From assembly GCA_004026145.2 (NCBI GenBank), contig CP034983.1, positions 13,115,212 through 13,179,211 of the forward strand: DNA of 64,000 nt. The letters are read 5' to 3'. The notes beneath the pieces were generated by a model. That model was given only the letters and a program-made list of their open reading frames with translations. It did not search any database and was not told the DNA's origin. A program made the translations under genes and the position numbers. Source of the DNA: Takifugu bimaculatus (Eukaryota > Chordata > Actinopteri > Tetraodontiformes > Tetraodontidae). Positions 10,322 through 23,624 of the stretch are shown here, in pieces (within the stretch, counting starts at the first letter, position 1; the number at the start of each line of letters is the position of its first letter).

Positions 10322-13030
10322 ATGGGCTCAGGGGGAACACTGAAGTTTGCCCTGTGTGAGGTGCTGCAGTTTGCAGGTCTGTGCGTGCCACTTTTCATCG
10401 TGATGCAGAGGTTCGCCGTCATTGTGGCAATGGCCAAAAGCTCAGCGCAGCCCCCCGGTGATGGCAGCACAGCCTACTGGTTGATTGTGGCCTCCTCTGT
10501 TGCCTATATCACCTCCACCGCCCTGTTGGTCTGGGTACCCCTAAAGTACATGGTTTTTGTGAAGAAGAAGTTCCTCATTGGGAGGAAGAAGTGGTAAGTT
10601 CCTCGTGCTGCTGCATAGCTGGAAAGCTGACCACCTGAACAGGCCTGTCGGTGATTGTGGACTGCGCTTGGCTTGGAAATACCATGAGTTAGCAAGTCCT
10701 GCATCGCCTTTGTCTTCCTTCCTTACTTTTTTGTCTCTGTATCAGGAGGCCTGTGGCCCTTGTTTATGTGATCCTGGCTACATTACCCTGCTTTGCCTTT
10801 CTCATCGCCAGCTCTGAGGTATAATATGTTTCTTGAATATTATTCCTTTTCTTTTATTCATTCTGGTAATCTTTTTATTTGGTCTTGATTCAAGAGTTTT
10901 GTATTGTAAATGCTTTTTGGGTGACTGGAACTTTACATATGAGGCTAATTTTGCATAAAATTCTACATGAGTGGATACAAGGTGTTGATTTCTTAGGGAC
11001 ATTTTACATCTACGGGCCATGGATATCAACCTTATGGCTAAAGAGCAAGTAATAAGCTTGGCTCTTCTTCCTGCCCTGGTCACCCTCGTCAAATCCCCCA
11101 TTCATTAGGCACATTTTCCCCTCCTTGCTGATCAGGTGCTATTTGCAGTTTTGCATTGCTCTTGTTCGAGTTTAAGATGACCATCTAGCGACTTTACATG
11201 AGAGCAATGACTATATGAGTAGTCCTGACCTGCCCCATGAACCTATTTCTCTCCTCTAGAATGAAATCTCCTCCTATTCTGATGTTACTTTGGCTGTTTA
11301 CTCAGGTCCAGATAAATAACGACATCAAACATGACACGTTCATGGAGATCCCCGTGTCGCTGGTCCTGTTCTCTCTCATCTGTATTGACGTTGTGGAAAG
11401 GATACGCCACTGCAGGCTGACTGGCCAGGGTGAGCGCAACGTTCGAGTGACACGTTAGGCCAAAGCGCTCATACAGTGCTTTGGCTCCTGAACTTTCCTT
11501 TCCCAACTGCTACGGTGATGTCTGCCAGGCTTTACATTGCAGAACCTCAGCCAACGCTACTGAGATTGCACAGGAGGTTCCAGAATCTGATGGTGGGAGG
11601 ACATTATGATGATATAATTCTCATGTTAGGCTGATGAAATGCAAAATAATGGCAAAAGTCAACCTATCTTCACCAAACAACATGCGGAACATACACATAC
11701 ACTCCTAAAAAGGCATTTAATAACATTTAATAATTTTTAGATAGAACTCATCGAAATAATTACGAAAATAATTGCTTTCGTAGGCTGCGACTGTTATCTA
11801 TTAAAGTCAATGACATGAGACAGCTGAAAGGGGCGCTGCTCTTCTGAAGTTATAATAATTATAACACATTTAATTCCTTAATTAAACTCCTTATTCCTTC
11901 TAAAATCATTTAAAAGCTTTGATTTTTGCAGTCTGGTTTGGCCCTTAAAAATGGGCCGTACCAGAATGTGAATCCCGGGTATAGAGATGTCATCAGAACT
12001 CCCAACTTTTGACCCCTCGGAGATAAATGTTAGTGCAAATGGAGGACATGAGCAGGAAATTTCATCCACTTCTTGTAACATAGTGCTGACCTGACAAAAC
12101 CTTATTTTTCTTAATGGGTGGGGGTGGGGGGTGTAAAGCATTTGTTTCAAATGTGCAGCGAAAAGGTGACCTTATTTAATCAGAATGGCACCTTATAGGT
12201 CTTTGTTAACACAATGTGTTCTGAGAAAACAGAATTAAGAAATGAAATTGAAACAAACGCGCCATACATGAGCAGAATAAATAAACTTTTATCTGACTGA
12301 TCTGGTCAAATCTCCTATTTTTTACCCCCAGCAAATGACTTGGAAAGAGATGCAGACATCCCAACCACTCTTCTCACACATGTGGAACAGGTAATGCCCG
12401 TAACCCCCATTGCACCAGCTGTGACTGGACCAGCTGGCGCCCAGACAAGGGGCCCAGAATCCGATTACACCAGGACCCAATCAGCTCAATGACAGGAGCC
12501 AGAACGGAGCAGGTGCTCGGCCAGAAACCAACGGAACGGTCCCGGGAATACCAAATAATCCTGGGAGACCGTTTAACTCCTCTGCACTCAGCTCCCAGTC
12601 AGGGAGCACCACACCCTTCCGCATACCTCCGTACGCCTACACGGGTCCGCTGAGATTCTTGTGCGCCAGTGACGCCCGAGCAGATGTATTTGTGGACAGC
12701 TTCATGTTCTGGATGGACACAGTGGAGATGGTGAGGGTGGCAGGACACCCCCTGGTCTGCTACTCCGGCTGGGTGTTCCCCATCTACGTCTTCAGCTACC
12801 TGTCATGCCTGCGCGTGGTGGTCATGCCCCACAGCCCGCTCCTGTCCTCCCTTGGGGTGGTGGTGCAGGATTTACCCTTTTTCTTTGTGCGAGTTGGTCT
12901 CACGGCCTTCTTTGGCTTCGTCACACCCATCCTCTACCTGATGAAGAACCTACTGGTTTGCCTGGCCTTTGTCTATTTCAACTTCATGACTAAGCTGAGG
13001 GTTTTTAACACCGAGCGGATGGTCTTTTGA
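10322..13030 (+). CDS. tmem236: transmembrane protein 236
   Basis: Multi-pass membrane protein of unknown biochemical function, conserved in vertebrates between HACD1/STAM and MRC1. Exons: 10322-10593, 10746-10818, 11306-11429 and 12332-13030, about 388 codons against 351 residues in human. Shared landmarks are YWLIVASSVAY and LLVWVP in exon 1, VSLVLFSLI in exon 3, and the block TVEMVRVAGHP...LLQDLPFFFVRVGL in exon 4. Four hydrophobic helices are visible, two N-terminal and two or more C-terminal, flanking a polar Ser/Pro/Asn-rich loop. Exon 4 carries one apparent extra base between 12391 and about 12480: the first part (THVEQV, matching human TEQV) and the long C-terminal part are in different frames. 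A 43-bp intron would also restore the frame but is too short to be likely. The start ATG is the first in the exon and matches the family N-terminus. Confidence 0.93.
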
Positions 13031-13276
13031 GAGCAACGACTCCTGATGCGATTTGTTAACAGGCATGACCACATGGGGGGGTAATGTTTAACGGTACAGA
13101 AGATCGTGTCTCAAGTGTTATGCGTCATCAACTTTTATACCTATACTTTTTCAAACCTGTTACTTTTGATATTTTTCTACAATGATTCAGTGTGGTAATT
13201 TGCATTTTTCTTTGCTTTGTTGTATCACAAGAGAACCACGCGTGAGTTTGTATCGCTGATATATTTTGATAAAATC

Positions 13277-13282
13277 AATAAA
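13277..13282 (+). terminator. tmem236: polyadenylation signal of tmem236
   Basis: AATAAA about 250 bases after the tmem236 stop, in an AT-rich 3' UTR, right before a microsatellite. The spacing and strand fit this gene. Confidence 0.6.
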
Positions 13283-13329
13283 GCAAAATATCCGATGATG
13301 GTGTGACCCTGATTGGCAATAAACAGCTG

Positions 13330-13421
13330 TGGATGGATGGATGGATGGATGGATGGATGGATGGATGGATGGATGGATGGATGGATGGATGGATGGATGG
13401 ATGGATGGATGGATGGATGGA
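13330..13421. repeat. (TGGA)n tetranucleotide microsatellite
   Basis: About 23 perfect units of TGGA. It opens long frames in several registers (repeats of WMDG on one strand and SIHP on the other), which are artefacts of the repeat and not genes. Confidence 0.98.
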
Positions 13422-14183
13422 ATCAGAAGCTTTCTCAACAGCATCACATGCTTTCCTGTGACCCTGCCTACTCTTTGCCCACAACACAACGAGCCATCAA
13501 AAAGTAACCCCACATAATTAACATTAGAAATGAATCAAATCTGCGGCAAAATATGCAAGTAAGGACAAAGTGAACATCAGATCGGTTTTCATTTCCCACC
13601 ATAGGAAGCAGGATTTCCTCTTGTCATTGCTCTGTACTTGTCTGGTATCATCATTGTTCTACTCTCACACACCTCCTGGGTACTACTACTCCGCACTAAA
13701 ACACATACATCAGCATCATTCTCCAGATCTGAATGCCCCTTGTTTTACAGAGTTGCTTTTCAAATTAATCTCACTGGTTGACCTCTATTGTGTAGCATCA
13801 GCTAAGGCTGAAACTCTGCATACACTTCAATATATTTGGTTAATTTATTGCAGCTATTCATCAACCAGTTGGCCTTTGTGATAATTTGCAGAATTTCAGT
13901 GATGATCGTTGTTGATCTTTATTTTACAGACACATTTACAGACAAAATGTAACAGCATGTTTCCCCACTTCCTGGCTTGCTACAAAAAAAAAAGCACATG
14001 GAAATTGCCGTTGACCAGCCTCGGTTGCTCATGTGACAGGATGTCCATCAGTGTGATGGGGGAGGCAGCATGTCTCCGTAGCTCTATGTCACACACCTTT
14101 GCACGCGGAAGATCACATTTCCCATATCTTGAAAACTCTCCGCAGCCTCATCCACCACTTTGAGCAAACAGCGCCGAGGGACA

Positions 14184-17100
14184 ATGCTGCCGTGTTTGAG
14201 TTCTGCTGTGGTCCTCGGGCTCCTGCAAGTCTTCTGGATTAGTGCAGCAATGGGTATGTGTCCACCTCTAAATATACAAGATCAGTGGAAAACTCATCAA
14301 AACTCTGTTCTCCTCTTCTGTTTCAGACACCGGATCTTTCCTGATTTTCAATGAGAACCACAAAAAGTGCATAAAGGTGGAAAGTCCCACCTCGATCACG
14401 GTGGCCCAGTGCGATCCACGTGCCAAAGATCAGCAGTTTCGCTGGGCTTCCGAATATCGTGTCCTGAGCCTCAAGCTCCAACTCTGTCTGGGAGCTGAAG
14501 CCATTAAAGACTGGGTAAAAGTCATCCTCTTTGAATGTGATGAAAGCAGCCAACTCCAGCACTGGGAGTGCAAGAACGACACCCTTTTTGGTCTGAAAGA
14601 AAATGACCTGCACTTAAATTGGGGCAACTTTAATGAAAGAAACATCATGATTTACAAGGGTTCGGGGTTGTGGAGTCGTTGGAGGATTTATGGTACCCAG
14701 AATGACCTTTGCTCCAAGGGGTTCCAAGGTAAGAGTTGCGGATATGTAGGCTATAAAGATTAATAGAAATTTCTACTAAATAATGAAATTTACACAGAAA
14801 TGTAACTGTAATTTAAGGGGACTGCAACAACTAGATTGATTAGATCAAAATAATTTGTCCAGGAAGTATTCCTGTCGGTTCTTAGATGTCAGCTGTCAGA
14901 TGGATGGTGTGGAAGGACTTTACTCCATACAGAATAATTTTTAAGTTTGGACTGAACTGGAAAATAAACAATGTTGCTAAGTTGTTGTCATGTAAACAAA
15001 CAAAAAGGAAACCCCTAAATCCTCTCATCCTTTGTCTCCTCAGAGATTTTCACACTGGGCGGGAATGCCTTCGGAGCTCCTTGTCAATTCCCCTTCAAGT
15101 TTCAGACAAAGTGGTATTCTGAATGTACCAAGGATGGTCGCTCTGATAGACAGTTATGGTGTGCTACAGACAGAGATTATGACATGAAAAAAAAGTGGGG
15201 CTTTTGTCCCACTGAAGGTAAGTGCAAGTAACACATAACTAACATTTGCAAGAGTTATCTTTGCTTTGAGGAGGTCAGTGCTGACAGGTCTGGTCTTTGA
15301 CCCCATCTCCAACAGCAGAGCAGCATTAACGCTTCCTTTCAAGTTGTCAACACAGCATTGTCCTTGTTTTCCCTCTCACCAGCCCTCCTTTCTCCTGACA
15401 CAGCTCTTAAACTGGGGCAGGAAAGAGAAGATCCAAAGCAAACCTCAGTTTTACGGAATATTTCTTAAGCAGAAAACTCATCATGTATCAATGGATAATC
15501 TGCTATGATCCCACATTTGTGCCATCTTTTACTCCTATTTATGTTCCTTTTACTGTTTTATCATTACCAGTAAAGTTCCATTAACTAGCATTCTAGGAAT
15601 ATGACCTAACTTCTGCCACCACAGTGACATTTGCAGGATCTCCAGTCACCAGCTAGCATCTAACTACAGTAATGTTCCAGATTAATAACACAAGCATTCA
15701 ACATTCCAGAGCGTGGAATTTTAACTAGAATTTCAGCTGCAATAACTTTTAAAAAATCAAATATTTACATTTTGTCGCTTTGTCTTGGCAACATGCAGGA
15801 ACTTCAGGCTGGGACACCGACCCAGTCACGGGGGTTCAGTATCAGAGGAACGCACAGTCAGTATTGAGCTGGCATCAGGCCCGGAAAAGCTGCCAGCAGC
15901 AGGGTGCTGACCTGCTCAGCATTGTAGAGCTACACGAACAGTCGTACATCTCAGGTACAACGTCAAAAATGTCCATTATCGGGCTTGTTATGGAAGCTTT
16001 CAGTGCATGTTTGCATTGATGCAGGGTTGACAGCATTTCTGGGGACATCTCTGTGGATTGGACTAAACAACTTGGATTTTGAGACTGGATGGCAATGGAG
16101 CAACGGAAGTCCATTCAGATACTTAAACTGGGCCCCAGGTTAGTGCCCGTATCAAAGCAAAAGAACCGATATATTTTAATTGGTGTTTAAATAATGACGG
16201 CATTAATCCTTGCATGTTTTGGTCACTTACCTAAAGTAGATACAAACTGACAGTTTCTTCAACATTTTGTGGTTCTTCGATGAAGATTGAGCTTCCGTAG
16301 TGCTATAACTGCTTAAGCAGGGTAAAATGGTTAACAAAGAGCTGTATGAAAATATGATTTTAACTTTTAACTATATTTTATATTGAGAAAAAGCTAAAAA
16401 TCAATTAACTCATGTATTGATGTTTCACAAGGTCATCCTTCATCACAGCCTGGCTGAGTTGTGCAACCCTGAATGCTGGAAAAGCCTCAAAGTGGGAAAG
16501 CAACGCATGCAACAAGAAACTCGGTTACATTTGCCGCAGAGGAAACTCAACAGAACTGCTCCCGTCACTAAGTAAAATGAAATATACTGCTGACAATCAG
16601 ATTTTACGCATCTGCGTCTTTGAATGTGTCTCGATTACCATTTTTTGGCCTCTGTCTTCAGCCAAAAACCAGCCCAGCTTCTGTCCCAATCACTGGGTTC
16701 CATATGCGGGTAACTGCTACCACCTGGAGAGGAATAAAATGATGTGGAGGGATGCTCTGACTGCATGTCACAAAGAAGGAGGAGACCTGGCCAGCATTCA
16801 CAACATAGAAGAACAGAGCTTCATATTTTCCCAGTCAGGATACTGTAAGTAAAGGTGGTTTAAGGACACAGATAGGGAATATCTTGTAAACAAATAAAGC
16901 ACAACTGTAACAAGTGCTTGTGCCTTTTCTTCCTCTTAGCGCCAACAGATGTGCTCTGGATTGGGCTGAACGATCAAAGGAACCAGATGCTGTTTGAATG
17001 GTCTGATCGCACCCCAGTTAGCTTCACCTACTGGCAGAGCGATGAACCGTCTCATGCCGTCAACCTTCAGGAGGACTGTGTCCTCATCAGAGGAAAGGTA

Positions 17101-20100
17101 AGACTCACAACCTGTCCAGTAAGAATGGATTCACTGCAACAGTAATAAACAGAGTGGTTGACACAGGAAGGGAGGTGGGTCGACCACATGTGTGAGAAGA
17201 CGTATGGATACCTCTGTAAGAAGAAGGCGTCCACCAGACCAAATGGAGGCATTCAAGAGGATGTCAATCCAGGCTGCAAACTTGTGCGTGAGGCAATTCC
17301 CCTTTAAGTATCCAAATCTTATTTCGGATTCATTCTTACTGTTTTTTTCCCACCCAGGGCTGGATCAGGTTCCACTCTTATTGTTACAACATTGGATCGG
17401 AGAAAAAAACATTTGACGAGGCGACCCAGGCGTGCTCAGCACTTGGTGCTTATTTAGTCGATGTGGCTGATAGGTAAGATGACACGAAACGAAATTGGGT
17501 TCATTTTGAGGTTATTAAGGTCATATTTACACTTATATATATGTTTAAATGCAGATATGAGAACGCTTTCTTGGTCAGTACGGTGGGTTTGAGACCGGAA
17601 AAGTATTTCTGGACCGGCCTTTCCAACACAGCTGACAAACACCTCTTCAAATGGACAACCAGAAGGAAAGTCACATTCACCAACTTTAACATAGGCATGC
17701 CAGGTACATAGCATCTATCTTTAGCTTTGTGTCAAGATATATGCCATGAAAAAAAAATTTAAACAATTTTAATAATCCATCACATTTTGATGAAAATGTT
17801 TGTTTTAATAAAAACATTGGAATGAAAAATCTTCAAAATTGGAAAAAAACAAACATCTGTACTCTATTCATTTACACTGGTGTGCTTTATAAAAAGACAG
17901 AAACCAAGGGTGCGTTGCCATGACGACTGGGGTTTTCGCTGGACTGTGGGATGTGGTCAGCTGCAGCAGTAAGGAGAAGTACATATGCGAGAAACCAGCA
18001 GAGGGAGTGCAAGTCACGACCGTTCCACCCACCACCCCCCCTTTGAGCTGTGAGTCTGGTTGGACCCCCATTAGCAACAGAAACGTCTGCTTCAAAGTAA
18101 GAGAACCAATGCGATCATCCTTAAAAATCTGGAACGGTGTGTCAGATGTTCATTTCTCTTTTTTTAATTCAACATATAGATTTTCAAAAAGTCCTCCCAG
18201 CTCAAGAAGACTTGGCAGGAAGCTCTGGACTTCTGCATTGCCATCGGTGGAAATCTACTGAGCATACACAGCCCGAAGGACATGCAGAACGCCCGGTATT
18301 ATAGTTTAACAACTGGTTAGGCTCAGCTGTGCATTTATCCAAATGAGTGATCATTGTTTCCTGTCGTCATCCAGCTTTTCTTTATCGAAATCTGCGTGGA
18401 TCGGCCTCAGCCTGAGTGCCAGTAAAGGTTTTGTGTGGAGTGATGGTTCCGCTGTATGTAGCACTTTATTGTTGCCATAACCGTCTTTGCTATACGTCTC
18501 AATATAATCTCAAACTTAACGAAGTGTATCTCTAAACAATTAGTCCGAATATGAGAACTGGGGCTACGGAGAACCCAACAACCACAATGACAATGAGCAC
18601 TGTGCAGAAATCCTTTCATATGGTGGGCAAAACTGGAACGACGTCCACTGTGACACCTACAAAGACTGGATCTGTCAGATACGCAAAGGTAAACTCAGAT
18701 CTTTGAAGGGTCCCAAACCAGCTGTGCCTCTTAGAAAGTCACAGTTGTTATTCTGTGCTTGTAGGTACAACTCCCAAACCTGAGCCTGTCAGAGTTTTGG
18801 AAGGTAAGGTATCAACATTAGCATCATAGCATTAGGATTTAATAAATTATGCATGTATTAGCATTGTTTACCGAGCCTCTAGATCACTGGCAGTCTTTTT
18901 CTTTAATGCTGAACCATGGGTACCCTTTTCCAGTATACAACAACACAGAAGATGGATGGATTATATACAACCAGACACAATATTTCATCAACAATGAAAA
19001 CTTAGACATGGAGTCAGCAAGAGACTTCTGCAAAAAGAACTTTGGTGACCTTGTGATCATTACAGGGGAGAGTGAGCGAAAATTCCTTTGGAAAAAGGCA
19101 AGAAATTCAAGTTAACCACATAGCTCAATGTCCAAATTACACAAAATAACCTGAGTTGTACCTTTGTCTGCCAACAGATATCCAGAGGCACCGAAGGGCA
19201 GTACTATATCGGTATGACTGTAAATTTGGATAAATCCTTTAGGTAAGCCAAAAAAAACCCAAAAAACAGTATTCTAAATAGGTCTGATCTTTATTACAAT
19301 CCAAAATCTCAAATGTTAATGTTGCTCCTTTCTTACCTCTATTTAGTTGGGTGGATGGTTCTCCCGTTACCTACACTGCATGGGAAGCCAATGAGCCCAA
19401 CTTTGCTAATAACGATGAAAACTGTGTGACAATTTACAAAAGCATGGGTGAGTCAGACCACAACATGCAGATTTTGTAAAGTTAAACATTAAATATCATC
19501 ATTTGACGGCTTCACTGTGCACTCATGCAGGGTACTGGAATGATATTAACTGTGGCAGTGAGCTACCGTCTATTTGCAAAAGAAGCAGCAACTATGTCAA
19601 CACAACAATGGCGCCGACTGTTGTCCCAACCGGAGGATGTCCTCCAGAATGGGAAGCTTTCAGTGGAAAAGTAATGAATTAACAAAGAATCCAAGTCCTA
19701 CTGTTAAAAACACAGCTTAGATTTTCTTTTCTCACTTTTTCACACAGTGTTACAAGTTTTTTGTGGGAAATGGCAAAACCTGGCAAAATGCCAGGTCACA
19801 TTGCCTGAACCAAAGAGGAAATCTGGTTTCCATCCTCAATGAAAAAGAGGAAGGTAAACTACACGCGTCCTTTGTGGTGTTTCTTATGGACCAGTTCTTT
19901 CTAACATAAAAGTTGACCCTGCTTTTTTTCACCATGATCTTAGTCAAACAGGATTGCTTTAAAGAAAAATAATAATTAAAAGTTTGATCAAAGGGAAGCT
20001 TGGAGCTGCATGTTGATTTTAATGTAGAGATACCATAAAAACATGAATGGTTCTTTCTTTAGCATTCCTTACAGCCCAGATGGTCAAATACAATGAAGAT

Positions 20101-22090
20101 TTGTGGATCGGCATGAACGATATCAACTGGGAGATGCATTTTGTGTGGACAGACGGGAAAGGCATTTCATACACCAACTGGGCAAAAGGTCAACCATCAT
20201 CAGGGCCTTCAGGACGTTATTCAGATACGGAGGTTGTTCTTTTGAACTTATGTTTGTTGCATATAGAAGAATAGTCATAAAATTGACATAATAAGTATAC
20301 AATTAACATAATAAGTATAATTAAACTATTTCTGTTTCTCTGCCTGGTAGCTGTATGATTGCGTGATCATGGTTGGTGTCACCTCCAAACAAACAGGGTT
20401 ATGGAAGGTGGACGACTGTCATTCCAAACGGGGATTCATCTGTAAAACAAACGTCGGTGGGTAAAAGCACATCACATTATACAAGTACGACCTTCAAAAC
20501 TCCCATCAGTCATCCCGCCCTCCTCCCCAATACAGATTCTCAGATCCCAGCCCCACCCACAACTGCATCGACAAAGAATTTTTTCAAACTCGGCAATGAC
20601 TCCTACAAACTGGTCACCCAAAAGATGCGATGGGATGAGGCAAGGAGGCAGTGCCAAGCAGACGATGCAGATTTGGCCAGTATTCTGAATCCCTACAGCC
20701 AGGCATACCTCACCCTGCAGATTTCCAAATACAACGAACCTGTGTGGATTGGCCTCAACAGCAACGAGGTAAAGGATCTACCAGCTATTGTCTGTTTAGA
20801 CGTATTTAGTTCTGTAAAAATGCCCTGTAACGTTGTTCTGCTTTATTGTTTTCAAGACTGGGGGGAGGTTCAAGTGGGTTGACAGATGGCGGATGTATTT
20901 CACCAAATGGGGAAAGAATGAGCCCAAAAGAAACTACGGTTGTGTTTATATGGATGTCGACAGAAAATGGAAGACAGCGCCATGTACAGACAACCATTAC
21001 TCCCTCTGCAAGAGGTCACCAGGTCTGTCAGCTCCCTTGTACAATAAACCACTGGTGTTGCTCGAATTCCATGTCCTATCTCCTTTTCAGACGTAGCCCC
21101 CACTGATCCTCCTCAGCTCCCTGGAACCTGTCCAGAATCAACTAAGCAGAAAACCTGGTTACCTTTCAGAGGATATTGTTACACTTTTCTCAATTCGTTG
21201 TCAGTCAACTGGGCCCAGGCCTCGGTTGACTGTCTGAAAATGGGTATGGAGTCTTAACTGTAATGGTTACATTTTTTTATTTCACCATCTTAATTGTGAC
21301 ACAAACATGTGCATTAGGTGCTGCGTTGGTCAGCATTGAAGACCCTCAGGAGGGTGCGTTCATACACGAAAATCTGGAGCTTTTTCAGGATAGTGCCAAG
21401 ATCTTCTGGATCGGCCTCTATAAGACTCATGAAGGTGGGCATTCATGAAATGTTAATTTGTCCGGGAAAGCATAAAAGCTAAGTTATTGCCGGTCATCCT
21501 TGTTTAAGGGGAGTGGCTGTGGATAGACAACAGTGTTGTGGACTACACCAACTGGAAATCAGGAATGCCGAACAGCGACTCATGCGTCGCCATCAGCTCT
21601 GAAACGGGGCTGTGGAGCACAACCAGCTGCTCCAGATACAGGTCTTACATCTGCAAATTAGCCAAAGGTAGGCCGCATCTAATGCACCTTTCAGCCCAAA
21701 TGACCTCATTAGTAAAAGCATTCATTCCCATCTTTCAGTTGTTGCACCAACAGAAGCACCACCATCCATTGGTAAGTTATTTCCCTAAAGATATGTGTCT
21801 AAATCAAACTTCCATGACCGAAATATTAACACTACTTTTTTTTTTTTGTCCCTACAGCCAAAGTCATAACGGAACCCTCTCAGGGATCTGCAGGAGTTAC
21901 CGTGGCTGTAATATTGGTTGTAATAGCTGCGGTCATACTTGTTGGCTTCTTGTTATTCCGAAAGAAGATACACATGCCTGTGTTGGGTGAAAGCAATTTT
22001 GACAACAAGTTATACTTCAACAACCCCCTTCGAAGCAACGTAGACACCAATGGACTCGTGGCCAACATAGAACAGAATGAGCAGGCATAG
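14184..22090 (+). CDS. mrc1: macrophage mannose receptor 1 (CD206), complete
   Basis: Endocytic type I membrane lectin of macrophages and sinusoidal endothelium that clears mannosylated, fucosylated and sulfated glycoproteins. Thirty exons, as in human: 14184-14253 signal peptide; 14327-14728 cysteine-rich R-type lectin domain; 15044-15217 fibronectin type II; 15799-15954, 16025-16138, 16432-16571 CTLD1; 16662-16844, 16940-17097, 17167-17283 CTLD2; 17358-17473, 17555-17703, 17897-18096 CTLD3; 18180-18295, 18375-18453, 18544-18688 CTLD4; 18765-18803 linker; 18934-19097, 19178-19242, 19347-19447, 19531-19670 CTLD5; 19748-19853, 20063-20232, 20351-20456 CTLD6; 20536-20768, 20857-21022 CTLD7; 21091-21243, 21318-21434, 21509-21667 CTLD8; 21739-21771 linker; 21858-22090 membrane helix and tail. 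CTLD4 and CTLD5 keep EPN and WND, the mannose/calcium site. The tail has FDNKLYF, an FxNxxY endocytic signal like human FENTLY. Total about 1434 residues. Exon 6 lacks one base (see findings). Intron 17 is GC-AG. Confidence 0.97.
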
Positions 22091-23624
22091 AAATCACCAT
22101 GAAAACGCCATGAAAGCATTGATTATCATTAATTTGGTCAAATACCAGTTAAATATGAAGCAAGATGAACAAATTTTAATTGCTGTAATCAGATTCAACA
22201 AGGCTCCTTATGAATATCCACGTCCTGATGCTATGACCTTTGTAAATAGATGTTCAATAAAAGACAATTAATCAAGACAACTGAAGTATGCACTTTTATT
22301 TAACACTCCAAAAGCAATGAGCCTCTTGTCCCCAATTTAGTGAATTACCGAGTTGTACATTCCCACGGGATTATGAAGATCCCACAACCTCTTTGTTTTC
22401 TAAAGCCAGAGGAAAACAAATGTGTCAAGAATAGTGGTGCTTAGTTTCAGTGCTTTTCATTAGTCTGTTCGGAGTATTTCTTTCCCCAATACTGCCACAC
22501 TGGCGAAACTAAGTTGCACTTGGAGTTTGACTCAAGTGCTACTTTTAGGATTTAGGGTATGACTCCACCCTAAAACGTAACCTCACATGTAACCAGTGAG
22601 AGTTTCATAAGATTTGCTTTTCAAAAGCGTTACTCAGCCAGGAAACAGCTATTAAGTAGAATAATAAGTCAACAATAAGTAAACCCCTGCAAACAGCTGG
22701 CCGTCACCATCCGGCACAGTTCTCCATGGCAACCATGGACCTCTAAACGCGGTCAAAGCTAATCCTCAGGAGCTTACTCAACTCTTACTTCTTATAAGAG
22801 GTTTTACTGGCAGCACCGACGCTTGCAAATTTCCCCTAAACAATCAGAGGAACTTGTGATTATCCAGCCAGAGGTGGAAAACAAACCCTGCCAAAGCAGC
22901 TGACAGGAGATCAGTGGGCCTGAATCAGCCTGTGAGATCTTTCTGGTTGTTCTATCTCAGGTACTGATGCAGCATTTGTTTGCTTGTTGCGCAGTTGCTC
23001 TACAGGGTGTTTCAAGATGCTAGAAAGTTTGAAGGAGTTCATGAAGAATTCATACAGAATAAGAAAATCTTTCTTAACCTCCCAAACACTTTTTGTGTGG
23101 GAGAGATTATTATTATTCACACTGTCACTATTGCACGCAGATTAAACTTCTTGAACTCAAGACTTGGCCTAAAATGAAACACTTTCATATTTTTCTACTC
23201 GTGTCTCTCTGTCCCTGTAACACAAAGTTCGGCCTTAATTATAGCTTTTGCCTGGTCCCTAATTTTGCTCAATACTAATTATTTTCCTCCCCTTTCATGC
23301 CCCCTTCTCCTTGTCCCAGTGCTCTCTCACTTGCCTGCACTAATCCTTTTGTTGTGGACTGAGAGGCCCATGCTTTGGCTAAACTTTCAGTATTGGAGGA
23401 GCTGGTTCAGCGAAGGGGTGCGCACAAGCCCTCTTGTCCTTTCCTTGATCAGGCGTACCTATTATTAACACCTCCCACATCTAGTCTTCTCTCTTTTTGC
23501 TCACCTTGAATCAATAGTTTTCTCTCTTTGCATGTTTATAGTTTCTCTCTATCGTCTTCTTGTCTTACCAAGTCCTGAGCAAGTCCCGGGGAGCTCGAGG
23601 ATACCGGACCATCTGCGTGGGAAC
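22091..23624 (+). other. mrc1 3' UTR and slc39a12 upstream region
   Basis: The mrc1 3' UTR extends to AATAAA at 22256-22261. The rest is AT-rich, non-coding, and should contain the slc39a12 promoter and any 5' untranslated exon. I see no similarity to another gene, RNA gene or clear repeat. Confidence 0.5.
22256..22261 (+). terminator. mrc1: polyadenylation signal of mrc1
   Basis: AATAAA 166 bases after the mrc1 stop codon, on the same strand, within an AT-rich untranslated region. A short 3' UTR is inferred. Confidence 0.6.

Larger units (their letters stand above)
13031..14183 (+). other. tmem236 3' UTR and mrc1 upstream region
   Basis: The tmem236 3' UTR runs to an AATAAA at 13277-13282, followed at once by a (TGGA)n microsatellite. 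From about 13430 to 14183 the sequence is non-coding and should hold the mrc1 promoter. An ETS/PU.1-like CACTTCCTGG at 13967-13976 is compatible with myeloid expression, but a single such core is weak evidence. No further gene is visible. Confidence 0.5.

Noticed and set aside
12391..12433. 43-bp intron in tmem236
   Set aside because: It would restore the frame, but the length is below usual vertebrate introns and the human protein continues EQV across the supposed donor.
13187..13517. Long frames with repeated WMDG or SIHP units
   Set aside because: They are translations of the TGGA microsatellite in several registers, with no other coding evidence.
13967..13976. PU.1/ETS site as the mrc1 promoter
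   Set aside because: One ETS core is expected by chance in this length; kept only as a remark.
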